From Istiophorus platypterus (Eukaryota > Chordata > Actinopteri > Istiophoriformes > Istiophoridae), in the NCBI GenBank assembly GCA_016859345.1, contig CM029122.1, positions 3,477,001 to 3,541,000 on the forward strand: DNA of 64,000 nt, in the 5' to 3' direction. Within the stretch, counting starts at the first letter, position 1. Each line of letters opens with the position of its first letter. The translations under genes were made by a program, and so were the position numbers. The notes beneath the pieces are model-generated. The model saw only the letters and a program-made list of their open reading frames with translations, did no database searches and was not told the DNA's origin. Positions 33,879 to 45,144 of the stretch are shown piece after piece.

Positions 33879-34768
33879 CGGTTACATTGCTCCCTTTTTT
33901 AATTTCTTTTTTGGCATTTCTGTCTGGGTGCTCAACGTTTCCTCGGCACTGCTCTAGTTCCTCTGATGCACCAGTATGGCAGGAGCATCAGGATATTGCA
34001 TGCAAAATAAAAAAAGAAGAAAGGGGGGAGGTTTTCAACCCCCCCCCACACTTCCTTTTTTCTTTAGGACACCTCTCTGCCAATCACGAGCTGACGACGG
34101 GAGACCTCTGCTTCTCTTTGCATGGTGTAATCGGTCCAGACTGTGTGTCCACTAACATATCGCTTTACTGTCCCTGGACAAAGAAGATATTTGTGATATT
34201 CTCTGCATTTTTTTTTTTTTTTTTTTTTTGTTTTGTGCGCGTGTGTTCATTATCTCTGTTTCTGAAAATGGGGGCAAAGACAAACTTATATAAAAGTATA
34301 TATTTTTGCTATAAGGCTGCATTTGTTTTGATTTTGATGTAATAAGCTGTATAGTTTCCGGCTCTAATAGACACGTTACCTTTTTAAAAAAAAAAAACAG
34401 AAAAAGAGAGAGAGATGCGACTACTGCAGACTGTTCCTTTAAGAGGCCTCTGTGCTGCTGGGTTGGTGGATGGATGAGAAGATGTTGTTATCATGCCTGT
34501 AGAAGTGAATGTGTGTTTGTGTGTGTGTGTGTGTGTGCGTGTGCGTGTGTGTGTGTTTAAGTAAGTAAGAGGCCAGAGCTCCAGCAAAAGGCCACAGTGA
34601 GGACACACATTATCATGGGATCCACCCCAGGCACAAGGATTGTCTGCACTTGTATAGGCTTCAATCCAACCCCCCTCCCCCCAACCCCGATTCTACCCCC
34701 CCATCCCACCCCTACCCTCACAATGTGTTTCTTACACGGCTGAGTTTATAATAATCTGTACTGGGTAC

Positions 34769-34774
34769 AATAAA
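34769..34774 (+). terminator. etv5: etv5 distal poly(A) signal
   Basis: AATAAA, followed by CTTCACTGCCTGCA and a GT-rich stretch (TGGTGTGTTTC), a good cleavage-site context. Confidence 0.6.
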
Positions 34775-35765
34775 CTGTCCTCTATGCTTCACTGCCTGCA
34801 GTCCTGGTGTGTTTCATCATTTTTTAAATGTTTTTTTTCTCCCATCCCCCCCCCCCCCCCGACCCCCAGACCCCCCCAACCCCCGACTTCTGCCTGCAGT
34901 CAGTCGGTCAGTCAGTCAGTCAGCTGACTGGCTTCTGTGGTCTGGCACTAACTGTGCTTGACCTGGCTGATTTCTGAGTCACATGCTTCTCCTGACTCCC
35001 GCTAATACATTTATGGGTAAATGATTACTCTGTTTTAACTTGGTGGTTTTAAAAAGAAAAAGTGTTAGAGCAACATCTGGGTACAAGAGGGGAAAAAAAA
35101 CATGCTCAACTGGTGCTTGAGCTAATTCAAGTGAGCGTTCTGACAGTAGAGGGTTTTTTTTGTTTGTTTTGTTTTGGGTTTTTTTGATGAATCCACATGA
35201 TGGCGAGGCTTCATTTCACTGCAGCTACACACTCGTACTTTCAGAGACTAAACCCACAATATGTTCGCTGCCTTTTCTAGCCGTCAGCACACGCACACAC
35301 ACATTACCAGAGTGTGTGATAGAAGCAGAATGAATCTCTTCACTATTTTAATACTTATAGATTAGCCACACTTTGTGTTTCCATGGAAATGAATCATTGT
35401 TTTTTGACGCCGACGTCCTTTCGGGCGCCTGTTTGAGTTGGTGGAATTATTCACAAGTTCAAGCATTAGACTTGACCGAGAGCACGGAGTAGACCATGGA
35501 TATTAAAACAACCGATACGCGCTCAACTCCCCTGCACAATGGCTACGAGTTTAAAGTGTCGTCAACAGAATAAATGAATGGAGGCGCTGTATATGACTTT
35601 TATATTCAAGTTTGTTTTTAATTAAAACTTGTGCGATGATCTCATATTTTACTATTAAAATCACTAGTACATAAAACTACCTCCAGAAATTATCAGGGAC
35701 CCTTCATCATCTTCACTTGCTATGATGCAGCTTTATGCTAAAATAATTTAAATTAATTTTTTCCC
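34775..35765. other. Intergenic after etv5
   Basis: It holds C-runs (34846-34860) and a CAGT tandem repeat (34898-34923) followed by the palindrome-like CAGCTGACTG. No gene was recognised. Confidence 0.5.
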
Positions 35766-36140
35766 TCATCAATCTACACTCAAACCCCATAATGACAAAG
35801 GCAAAACAGATTTTCAGAATTTTTGGACATTCTTTCAAAAGGGAAAAGACGAAAGTTCACATTGGCACAAATATTCAGACCCTTTACTCAGCGCTCTGTT
35901 GAATAAACCTTTGGCGGCGGTTTCGGCCTCGACTCTTCTCGGGTTTGACACGACCACCTCAACACATCTGGATCCGGGGATATTCAGCCATTTTTACTCC
36001 GCAGATCCTCTTGTGCCCTTGTCAGGTTGTGCATGGCGAGCGTCGGTCGACCGCCATTTTCAGGTCTTTGTCTGATCAGGTCTTGGTCTGGGATCTGGCT
36101 GGGCCACCTAAAGGACCTTCACAAAGTTGTCCCTGAGTTA
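35766..36140 (-). repeat. Degenerate interspersed fish repeat
   Basis: Blocks CCATAATGACAAAGGCAAAA, ATATTCAGACCCTTTACTCA, CGCAGATCCTCTTGTGCCCT and TCTGGCTGGGCCACCTAAAG follow one another in the order of a repeat I recognise as widespread in fish. I cannot name the family with certainty. It carries no intact frame. Confidence 0.5.
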
Positions 36141-36169
36141 TATGTCATATCTTGGTACCTGTAAGTGAA

Positions 36170-36378
36170 TCTGGCGTTTGGCTCTTGTAGCAACTGTGAA
36201 TAATAATGTCTTTAATTCCTAAAGGGTCAATGTGAAATTTTTGTGGAACCCCCTTGAATTAAAGCTATAAGTCTTCAATTTAATCGCACCTTGGTTCGTT
36301 CCTTTCAAATCCATTGTGGCAGTGTATGGAGGAAATTATTAGAAAATTACGTCACTGTCCAAATGCTTATGTGCCTAT
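36170..36378 (+). mobile_element. Degenerate Tc1/mariner-like end
   Basis: AATTAAAGCTATAAGTCTTC, TTTCAAATCCATTGTGGCAG and GTCACTGTCCAAATGCTTAT form the pattern typical of terminal parts of non-autonomous Tc1-like elements in fish (CACTGTCCAAATACTTATGG-type end). There is no transposase frame. Confidence 0.5.
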
Positions 36379-36379
36379 C

Positions 36380-37435
36380 CACATCTTGTGATGTTTGTTT
36401 CCTCTTAACTTCTCCCTGCTGATTTCCCAAAGTCTGAGTCATAGCTTTTTTCTTTTTTCTTTTTTTTTTACCGTGTCTGGCCCTCAACGCCAGGCGCTGA
36501 ATGATGGTATCTGACCTGCTACCAGACCCCAATGCTTCAGACCCCAGGGCCTGCAGCGCCCGGGCCCCTCCGTCGAGCCAGGCCCCAATCGGACCGTGGT
36601 ACGGGAGGGCTGAGCGCTGGTCTCCGCTAACCCAGCCTGCCAGGCTGCTTTAGCATTAACTGAGCGGAGCAGAGTGCCTTCCAGCACTATGAAAAGCCTC
36701 TTAGTTTGCCCATGGGAGGTGCCCTGCCCTGATCTTGCGTACGTGAGTGAGAGTATAGCTGCAGCCAATGTTGAAAGGCATATGATTGGTTTTATTTAGT
36801 GAACCTTAGTCCCAGCTGCTCTATTTTTTTACCTCTTCACTGAAACCAGTTGGTGGAGGTGTATGAGCCGCCTGGAGCACAACTCGTTTGGAGAAACCCA
36901 CTTCAGAGTTACCTCTGTGAATAGTGTTGATATCATTGTGTTCACTTTTTTTTTTTTTTTTAGCTTTATCACTTCAACACTTCAGCTGAAATTTCTTATG
37001 TCCCTTCATCGACTTCATCCAAAACTTCAGAAAATTCTCGTCTCTCATTTATTTATCTATTGAGCTGTGTCAAACAAATAAGCAGCGAAAAATGCGAATT
37101 ATTTTAAAAATAAAAATATGACTATTCACACTTAACAAGACACCAACAGTCGTCTTGTCGGGTTGAACAACAGGCCGCCGTCAAAAACAAAACTTGAGAT
37201 TCCTCAGCATTCCAACTCTGGAGTCTCATACTGACCTTCCAAACAGGAGTTTGACAAAATTCTTAACTCAAACTTCACTTTCAAGCTTTTTCAACTCAAG
37301 GTAATTTTGCCAAAACTTTTTCCAAAGTAAACAGACTCAGCAGTGATATATTTATTTGGTTGTATGTCCATACAACCTGTAGCGATCGTTGTGGGTTTTG
37401 GTGCAATCCTTGTTTGGAACGGGAGTCTGCAGTCA
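36380..37435. other. Intergenic, no gene recognised
   Basis: A GC-richer patch at 36530-36680 and a T-run at 36949-36961. No exon or repeat family was recognised. Confidence 0.5.
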
Positions 37436-37439
37436 TGCT

Positions 37440-37750
37440 AGAGTCATGCTAAAATCTAACAGGCTCACAATAACAATGCTTACATGCTAAGGTTCAGCCG
37501 GTTTAATGTGTACCATCTTAGCCTAGCGTGTTAGCATTCAAACAAGCATTACGTAGCCTGCAGCGGAGGATGAAGGTAATGTCATTAGTTTGGTTATAAA
37601 ACCAAAGTCATGGTGGCAGCAGAGGATGAAAACAAATAATGTCACCGAATCCAGACTTTGAACCAACCCTGAGGGGAACGCCAATGGTGGGGCCCAATTT
37701 TGTGGCAGCACGTCCTACAGTTGTTGAGATTTTCCACCCGAGACCACATG
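37440..37750 (+). repeat. Dispersed fish repeat, family A copy 2
   Basis: It shares ordered blocks with 9220-9660: ACCATCTTAGCCTAGCGTGT, ATGTCATTAGTTTGG...ACCAAAGTCATGGTGGC, CCTGAGGGGAACGCCAATGG and ACAGTTGTTGAGATTTTCCA. It is more degenerate than copy 1 in its centre. Confidence 0.65.
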
Positions 37751-37754
37751 TTGA

Positions 37755-38418
37755 CCTCATTGGCAACACCGGAGGGGAGGGTTTTATCCTCTGGGGAGCG
37801 TGAATGGCTGCACGACAAGCTCTACATTTTCACGTCGGCCCATTAGATATCTCTGTCTGAGCCGACCAGGCCCAGCGACTGACACTGCCAATACTAAGGG
37901 CCGTGCGGCTTCGTATCCCGCTCCTTACAACACCCCTCCCCTTTCAATCCATGAGATTAAGCCATGAGCCCAATATAATGTTCCTGATCCATTTACAAAG
38001 GAGTAAGTGAGGCTTTGGAAATATCTCATCACCTTGGAAACACTCTATCAGCGACAGCCCCCCCCCTCCTCCAGCCCAACTTATTGCCCTGCAAGAGGTT
38101 AACAGTAAGGTATGGACACAATGTATACATGTTGGAGAGATGATTTAGGGCCTTAACACATATGAAACAACCCATGCAGCATCATAAACATGACTCTAGA
38201 TCAATGCATACACTATTATAGAGCACTTGAAACACGGCCCCCCCGGGCTCGAGGCGAGGTGGGGGGAGAAGGGGCAAATGCCGAATGGGAAGTCCTTCAA
38301 CATACATTATGCCACACGGCCCCTCGCTGCGTCCAAGTGAATTATTGATCCAGATACGAGACAAGGCAGCTCAAGCGTAATACAGTTTCATCTCTGAGTC
38401 TTCAGACCCCGGCAGGCT

Positions 38419-38455
<37 letters not shown>

Positions 38456-38643
38456 CCTCCATCCGCTGTAGTTGGAGCAGAGCGAACCACTCGGTTCTGG
38501 CTGCGACCACGAGAAAATGTGGGTCATGCTGCCGGGAAGGGAACAGCACAGATCTCTCACATTGTTCGGCCAACGCGCCTCGTTTCGCACCGCGCTAATT
38601 ACCATGGTGAAACCTTGCTCCTCAAAACTCTGTTACATAACTA

Positions 38644-38675
<32 letters not shown>

Positions 38676-38945
38676 CACCCACAAGTCTTTACTTATGCCT
38701 GGTTTCCGTGGCAGCCCGCCTTTATTCTTACACGCTGAGCATCGGCTGCCCTCTGGTGCACGAGCGCCGTAACTACCGGGGCAGCTTTGGACCCGGGACA
38801 CCCCGGTTCAAAAGCAGAGTGGGGGCGACGGGCTGACGAGGAACGGTTCGCCCGATAAAAAGCAACCACGGAGCATGCACAGTTAAGAGGAAGTTTTGGT
38901 TAGGATGCCATTTATCCACCTGTTGTCATCCTGTATCTACATATG
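37755..38945. other. Intergenic with CA microsatellites
   Basis: CA runs at 38420-38450 and 38646-38675 and a C-run at 38060-38066. No gene was recognised. Confidence 0.55.
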
Positions 38946-38949
38946 GCAC

Positions 38950-39810
38950 CACTTGCTGATAAGGAGCCATTTATAAAGGCTTTATAAGCTATAAAAGTTT
39001 AATAATTGCAGATAAATGGCTTACTAATGTTATCGGGTCGCCAGATTGCGAGAAATCCTCCTAACAACATGACACTGTTTGTCTTTTCATCTCTTCACAT
39101 AATTAGGGCGAATTTTCCAGTGGACTTTTTGACCACTTGTCTTCTGGAAAAGAGCTGGGGGACATCTGGACTGTAAAACATTACCATCTGCTAATGTTTT
39201 ACAGTATAAAATGTGAAATGTGGATAGCAAGGGCTGTTTTTTTATTACTTTTTGTGAGAGAAAAAAAAACCCATTCTGCTGATTAAATTCTGCTTGCATC
39301 ATTTTGCCCTGTTTGAATGTGACATTGTTGTAATAACTTGGCTATGTGTTTCCTTTTAGCAATAATACAATTATAAATGTTGGTAAACCATTAATAAGAA
39401 CTCAGGGAATCTCACTTTCTAAGAAGTCATCAGGTTAAATGCATTAGTATGTTGGCGGCCTCTGGTTTCTCAGTTTCTGACAAGCCATTAGTAGCAAAAG
39501 TCGCTCCATCACCTTTAATTATAAATGTTAATCGATCATTAATAAAGGTTCTGCAATACAATACATCAGTTGTAAGTGTCCTAAATGTCCTGCAGCCCTT
39601 TTCCAGTCCATTGGAGGTGTCTCCCTGATGAATTAAAGAGATAAATTAAAGAGACAAAGAGATGTGTCGTGAAGCGGGAGAATTTTTTCAACACAAACGC
39701 TGTTCTTATCAGTGGCTCATAATTAATCTGTAAAGCATCAGTAAGTGATTCATTAGCCACCACTAAACACCCGTAGCTCATAAACCCTTCATAAATCAAA
39801 CCTTTACTAC
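38950..39810. repeat. Foldback-type repeat, family B
   Basis: The left arm (about 38955-39170: CATTTATAAAGGCTTTATAA, TGGACTTTTTGACCACTTGT, CTTCTGGAAAAGAGCTGGGG) is repeated in inverted form in the right arm (about 39590-39805: CTGCAGCCCTTTTCCAGTCC, ATTGGAGGTGTCTCC, AGCTCATAAACCCTTCATAA). About 400 bp lie between the arms. This resembles a foldback or non-autonomous DNA element. Related blocks lie at 14080-14560. Confidence 0.6.
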
Positions 39811-39814
39811 TGTT

Positions 39815-42800
39815 ATTCCTCTCAACTCTGTGTGACAGAGTCAGACGCATTTCTGTCGCTGTTGCTCTCCCTGACATTTCTCCCCTTTTATCTCCTGTTG
39901 AATTTTTGTTATTGTTGTTTGTTTATTTGTTTGTTTGTTTATTTGGTTTGTTAAGTATCTCGGTATTGAGGGTCTGGGGGTGGATGCCGTCATTTGCTCC
40001 GCAGACTATAAAGAACCTTTGAGGTAAAACTGTAATTTGTGAATTTGGGCTTTCAAAATAAAATTTACAGACTTAAAAGCAGAATAAGTAAAGAATCTAA
40101 CCCAGTACAGTGAGATAAAACAAACCAAAGGCGTTTTTCATCTACCAAGAAATACAAATTTTTATGAGCCCCCATTGTTTCTCGCTGAGAGGAACCTGTG
40201 AACCTAAGGTGAGATGTTCATCAGCCCAGAATATTCATCTTTATTTTTGCCAACACATTTCAACAACAATCTCTCATTGCTGTGGGGTTTTTGTTTGTTT
40301 TATTTTTTCACTGCACTTCCCAGAGGTGTTTAGTCAAAGTACAGCCGGTGCTGTGAGGCAGCTGGGAAGAGACTTTTTGTTTTTTAATTTTATTTTGGAT
40401 TTTTCAGCTGATGGGAGTTTAAGCTTCATCATGTGATGCTCTTCAGTCGTGGCAAAGATCGCTGGTTACCAAACAACTTCTCGTCCCGATGATATTCCCA
40501 ATTATAAACTCAACAGACTTTATAAGACTATATTTTATTTTTTGTCAGACGCTAAGAAACTACAAGTATTGTTTGATTGGACTGGCCCTTTAATCCCAGG
40601 GCTGGTTGTCAGTTGCTGCCTCCTTTTGTCTACATGTTGAAACATCCATAACTGAGCCAGACATTGACCCCAGATATGACCCCCCCCCACCCAACGAGTC
40701 ACGTTCAGGGCAGGAAACTTACGTTGTAGGACGAAAGCGTGTGGACATTGAATGAAATGCAATGAATCCGTATATCAGAGTTTAGATATCACACAGAAAT
40801 TGTTGTTTCAGCATGAAAATCTCACTTTGAGCGAGGTTCTCCCGTTCTCCTCCAACGACGCCAACACGTGTTTTTTCCGGAAAGTGCTGATGTTACTGAG
40901 ATAGAACTGGAGGCCCGAATGTAAATTGGGCTGAGATATGCAAACCACATCATGACGGTGATCACAATCTTCCCTGGCAGGCCCGGTTTGCACAGCTGTC
41001 ATGGAATTGTAAAAGCCTGAATATCTTTTTTCTATTTTTTTTTAAATTCCTTTTGGGAATTCTCACTTTAAAACGTGCTTCAAACTTTCAACTGAAAGTT
41101 TCTGTGAGGTTAATTCCCCTCTTGAGCCTGAACTCGACAATCAGAACGGCTACGATATCCCCCAAGCGGAGTGAGCTGAACGAACTTAAATGTGGATTTG
41201 TTTAATTTTCTGTTGTCATGTAGAAATTTTTTGGGGATATTCTGTGTCTGTGTGTGTCTGTGTGTGCTTATGAATATAAAACCATATAGACAGGGTAATC
41301 CTGAAAAAGGTGTTGACAGGTGGGTGAGGGAGGGAATATAAAATCAATAAACAGCTTATAAATGGAATCAGTGCTGAGATTGTCTCGGTATAGTTAACAG
41401 GCTTCTGGCATCTGGGTTTTGGGATTGATTACATATCATAAAATAGGTAATTTCCCACCAAACATAACAGATAAATAAGTGGACATTCTGCGCAGGTGTC
41501 TTAAAACTGAAATAATTCATCACCAAATTATAAAAGCACTTAGTTATTGGGGTTTGTTGTCACTTTTGGGTCAGTTTAAAAAGCTGTCACTATACAAACT
41601 TCAATGGTAAAATGAAGCCTCAGCCTCTTTACTGGGGCCGACTGTCACACAAGTCGGCCAGTGAGAGTTTTACAACAAACTATTAGCAACACGATAGAAC
41701 CGGTGGACAAACTGTTCCTGGTTGCAGCTGAATTCCTCCCAGGCTGCAGCCTTTTCTTTCCCTCGTTCTTTTTTTGTCAGTTAAATGTGGGTGTAGTGTG
41801 GGAGCTGAGCACCGAGGCTTTTTTAATATGTGTGGGGGTTATTTTCTTTGTTTTTTTCCCACTCCTGAGATGCACATTGAATCCCCCCCCAAAACACACA
41901 CACACACAACAATACAATGAAGGTGCTGCATCGAAACCGATTGGCACAGAATAAAATGTGAACTGCTCATGAGTTTTGGGAGGGGGGTGACTCTGTCCTG
42001 GTGTGACGACGGTGCTGTTGCTTTGCCGAATCCTCTGGCTTTTAAATGGGCTGACGTCAGAGTTACATAATTGTTTTTTTCCCCGTGGCTCATTGGGAGA
42101 GAAACCAACAACAGGGGCCTTCAACAATAAGCGTGCTGAGACTGAAACTGAACACTTAACTTATTTTAATCAAAAGTCTGACTTTCCTTTTGAGCAAACC
42201 CAATATTATTGAAGCTGACGGTAGCACTGACTTTGAATGTTTATTACTATATGTACGGTTCGTTATATCCATTTTCCGGGTTTATACACGTCCTTAAATC
42301 ACACTGTCAAGGTGAGTGGCACTGAGTCATAATGTACATTTATTTCCTTGTAATTACTGTAAAACAGACAATTTATTAAGTTTGTAGGTGCATAGATTCT
42401 GTGTTGTGTATATTTTCCAGCATTCAAGTATTCTAAGGTATTACCATAATGTATTTTCAAGTGTTAAAATTTGTGTAAAATCAGGGAAAATACTGAATTG
42501 TTTTACTGAATTGTTGTTTTTAATTTGCATCATACAAAGGTTTTAAGTTAAAAAAATCAGGGATACAGAGTGTAAAAGATAATTAAATAGAATGAAAGAA
42601 AGTGATCACTTTTAATAGGGTGTTATTTCAACCTAAAAGAGATGAAATAAATAAATAAGATAAAATAAAATACTCTGGATAATAATGGGACATTAAACAT
42701 GTTGGAAACTGGTGAAATGGTAAAATAATATCGGGACAAAGGCAAAAGAGGATGAACTGTTTTGTTCCATATCGGGTGAGTTCAGGCTGAACAAACTACT

Positions 42801-43254
42801 GTGGTCATTAAACAGGACGCAGTGGATATAGAAGGTCGGGGTTAATGACGAACACGTATAATACTGATGGTGAGAGGGAGAGTTATAACTGAATCAGAGG
42901 CGTCTTGTCCAAGCAGACGGGGAACTCCCTGTCTGATGAGGTACTTCCTGAGAGCAGGGTCAATGCCATTAAGCCATTAGTTAATATTCTGTTCCGTGGT
43001 GGAGAGCAGGGGTTTCCCCTGTTTAGTGGATAATGGGCAATGTTACAGAACAGGGACAGAACTTTTAGTGAAGTTGGTCGATGAATAGGCTTGCAAAATA
43101 TACAGAAATATTTCTATTTACTTTGGTAAAACCTGAATATTTAGTTAAATTTGAAAATAATATGCTTTTAATACCACGGGATGTTTAAACAAATCACAGT
43201 CATGGGATCAAAGTATGAAAGCACAATGGAAACCAGTAGGGATAACCTATCACC
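39815..43254. other. Intergenic, no gene recognised
   Basis: 3.4 kb of mostly AT-rich spacer with short low-complexity runs (41885-41908 C/CA). No exon, RNA gene or named repeat was recognised. Confidence 0.5.
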
Positions 43255-43255
<1 letters not shown>

Positions 43256-43292
<37 letters not shown>

Positions 43293-43326
43293 TGATGATG
43301 ATGATGATGATGATGATGGTGGTGGT
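43256..43326. repeat. (ATA)n(ATG)n trinucleotide repeat
   Basis: A compound repeat: about 12 ATA-type units pass directly into about 10 ATG-type units and then GTG. The long open frame across it is a by-product. Confidence 0.95.
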
Positions 43327-43410
43327 TTTCTTTGTTTCTGTTATTATTCACATTACATTTTTGTCAGTAATTCCCCTCAAGGACATTTGTTTATGATGAT
43401 AAAAAAAAAC

Positions 43411-43644
<234 letters not shown>

Positions 43645-43959
43645 TGTTAGAGATCTACAGAAGTTGGGAGAAAGCTTTTTGGTTTGTAATTTGGGTGAAC
43701 TGATCCTTTAAAGGCCAAATAGAGACAGCAGTTGCTACTTGAACTGAATTAGCAGAGGTTCACTTAGCATCAAACGGCTAACTGGAAGCGACTGTAATTA
43801 AACCGCTGTTTGCTTTAACACATGATAAATGTACATTTCCTCTTATTGTAGAGACGGTGGAAATGACGGCGCAGGTACAAGGCGTTTAACGCCGAGGTAA
43901 AGAAAAATGTTGTCAAAAGAATAATTTAGTCATAATCCGTAATGCGACATAAGCTAGCT

Positions 43960-44215
43960 TTAGCTGGCTAGCTAACGTTTACCTCTCGTCCTTAGCGGAG
44001 TCGCGCCATGTCGCCGACACTCCGCTGACCTCGGCGACCGTCCGGGGGACACCTCGACCCCGTCACTGCCTTCCAGACTCGGGGGCCCGGCTTCTCTTCG
44101 AGGCTCCCGGTCGAGGTGACGGTTCCCCGGGGGCCCCGTACGCGGCTAGCGCGGTGGTGCCGCCGCGGGCGACCCCCTGTGTTTACGGTGTGGTGATTGA
44201 CAGGCTAAGTCCAGG
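43960..44215 (+). promoter_or_regulatory. rbm44: CpG-rich promoter and first exon of the rbm44-like gene
   Basis: A short, sharply GC- and CpG-rich block ends at a good splice donor (AGTCCAG|gtaagt) at 44215. No long open frame starts here, so it is probably a non-coding first exon with its promoter. Confidence 0.55.
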
Positions 44216-45144
44216 TAAGTACGCGATTATTTATAACGTATAAACAACACGTCTGTAAAAAGTGGTTTGACAGGAACAGTAGGTTAAGTCTTTATTAAAT
44301 CGAAGATATAAGGACCGGCTGCAGGTTGACTGAGGTATCTTCAGGGGACTCTGAATGCATGAAATAGTTTGTGGTGGGGCCGTAGCTTTCTTTACAGCCA
44401 TCCTATGTTTTAAAGCCCCAGGACCCAATTACAGACGTTAGCCCGGATCTCAGCTTGTTGCTGTTGTTGACTGTTATTTATCCTTCTACGTTTTTCCTTA
44501 AATTTGTCATCTGTAGTTTTATTGAGGGATGGAGCTGAAGTTACACAAAGTGTGGATGGAAATATCCCAGTGAGTCATCGGCTACTCAGACAGACACTGG
44601 GACTAAACCTTTTAATTAAAAACAAAGAAGCTTTGTTTGGAAAGCTGATGGTTTTCCATCAGATCAGCTTCCACCGTTTTTCAGCATCTGTATCACTGCC
44701 AGAGAGAAACATCTAAAACCCTGTGTCAGGAATTTTGATTAAGCGTTTCATTTCATGATTTTTTTTTCTGTGATTGAGTGATGTACTGGACTGTGACAGA
44801 AATCTGTGTCTCATATGACAAGTCTACAATTTGGGTCCAGAGGATAAAACGTATCAGGATACGACCTGGATGAATAAGTGACAGGTAGAAATGAGCCAAA
44901 GTCCAGAAATAGGCCTGATTCTTGTCTGGGAAACTGCTTTCTAATCTAATATTTTTATCAGTCACAGAAAAACCTAACGTTCGTACTAGAAAAGCTTCCT
45001 ATCAAAAGTGCCTGTTTGTTTGTGCCTCCTCCCAGAAATGGCCCAAAAATATTTAGACGGAGACGCTTCACAGCAATGTATGGGAGCCACATGAGCTGAC
45101 CCACCTAAGACGGCTTCCGCACAGCCCCCAGCTCAGAAACCAGG
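44216..45144 (+). other. rbm44: rbm44-like 5' region, possible small exons
   Basis: A possible exon at 44517-44569 (acceptor catctgtag, donor CCA|gtgagt) contains ATG codons. A second possible exon at about 45035-45154 has an in-frame TGA if joined to it. I therefore place the start at 45145, but this is not firm. Confidence 0.35.

Larger units (their letters stand above)
32732..34774 (+). other. etv5: etv5 3' UTR
   Basis: A roughly 2-kb non-coding stretch follows the stop, with many C-runs (32747-32762, 33363-33374) and a TTG repeat (33554-33579). AATAAA hexamers lie at 33827, 33873 and 34769, so alternative ends are possible. A GT microsatellite sits at 34511-34557. The last hexamer is followed about 35 bp later by a GTGTTT element. 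Confidence 0.7.
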
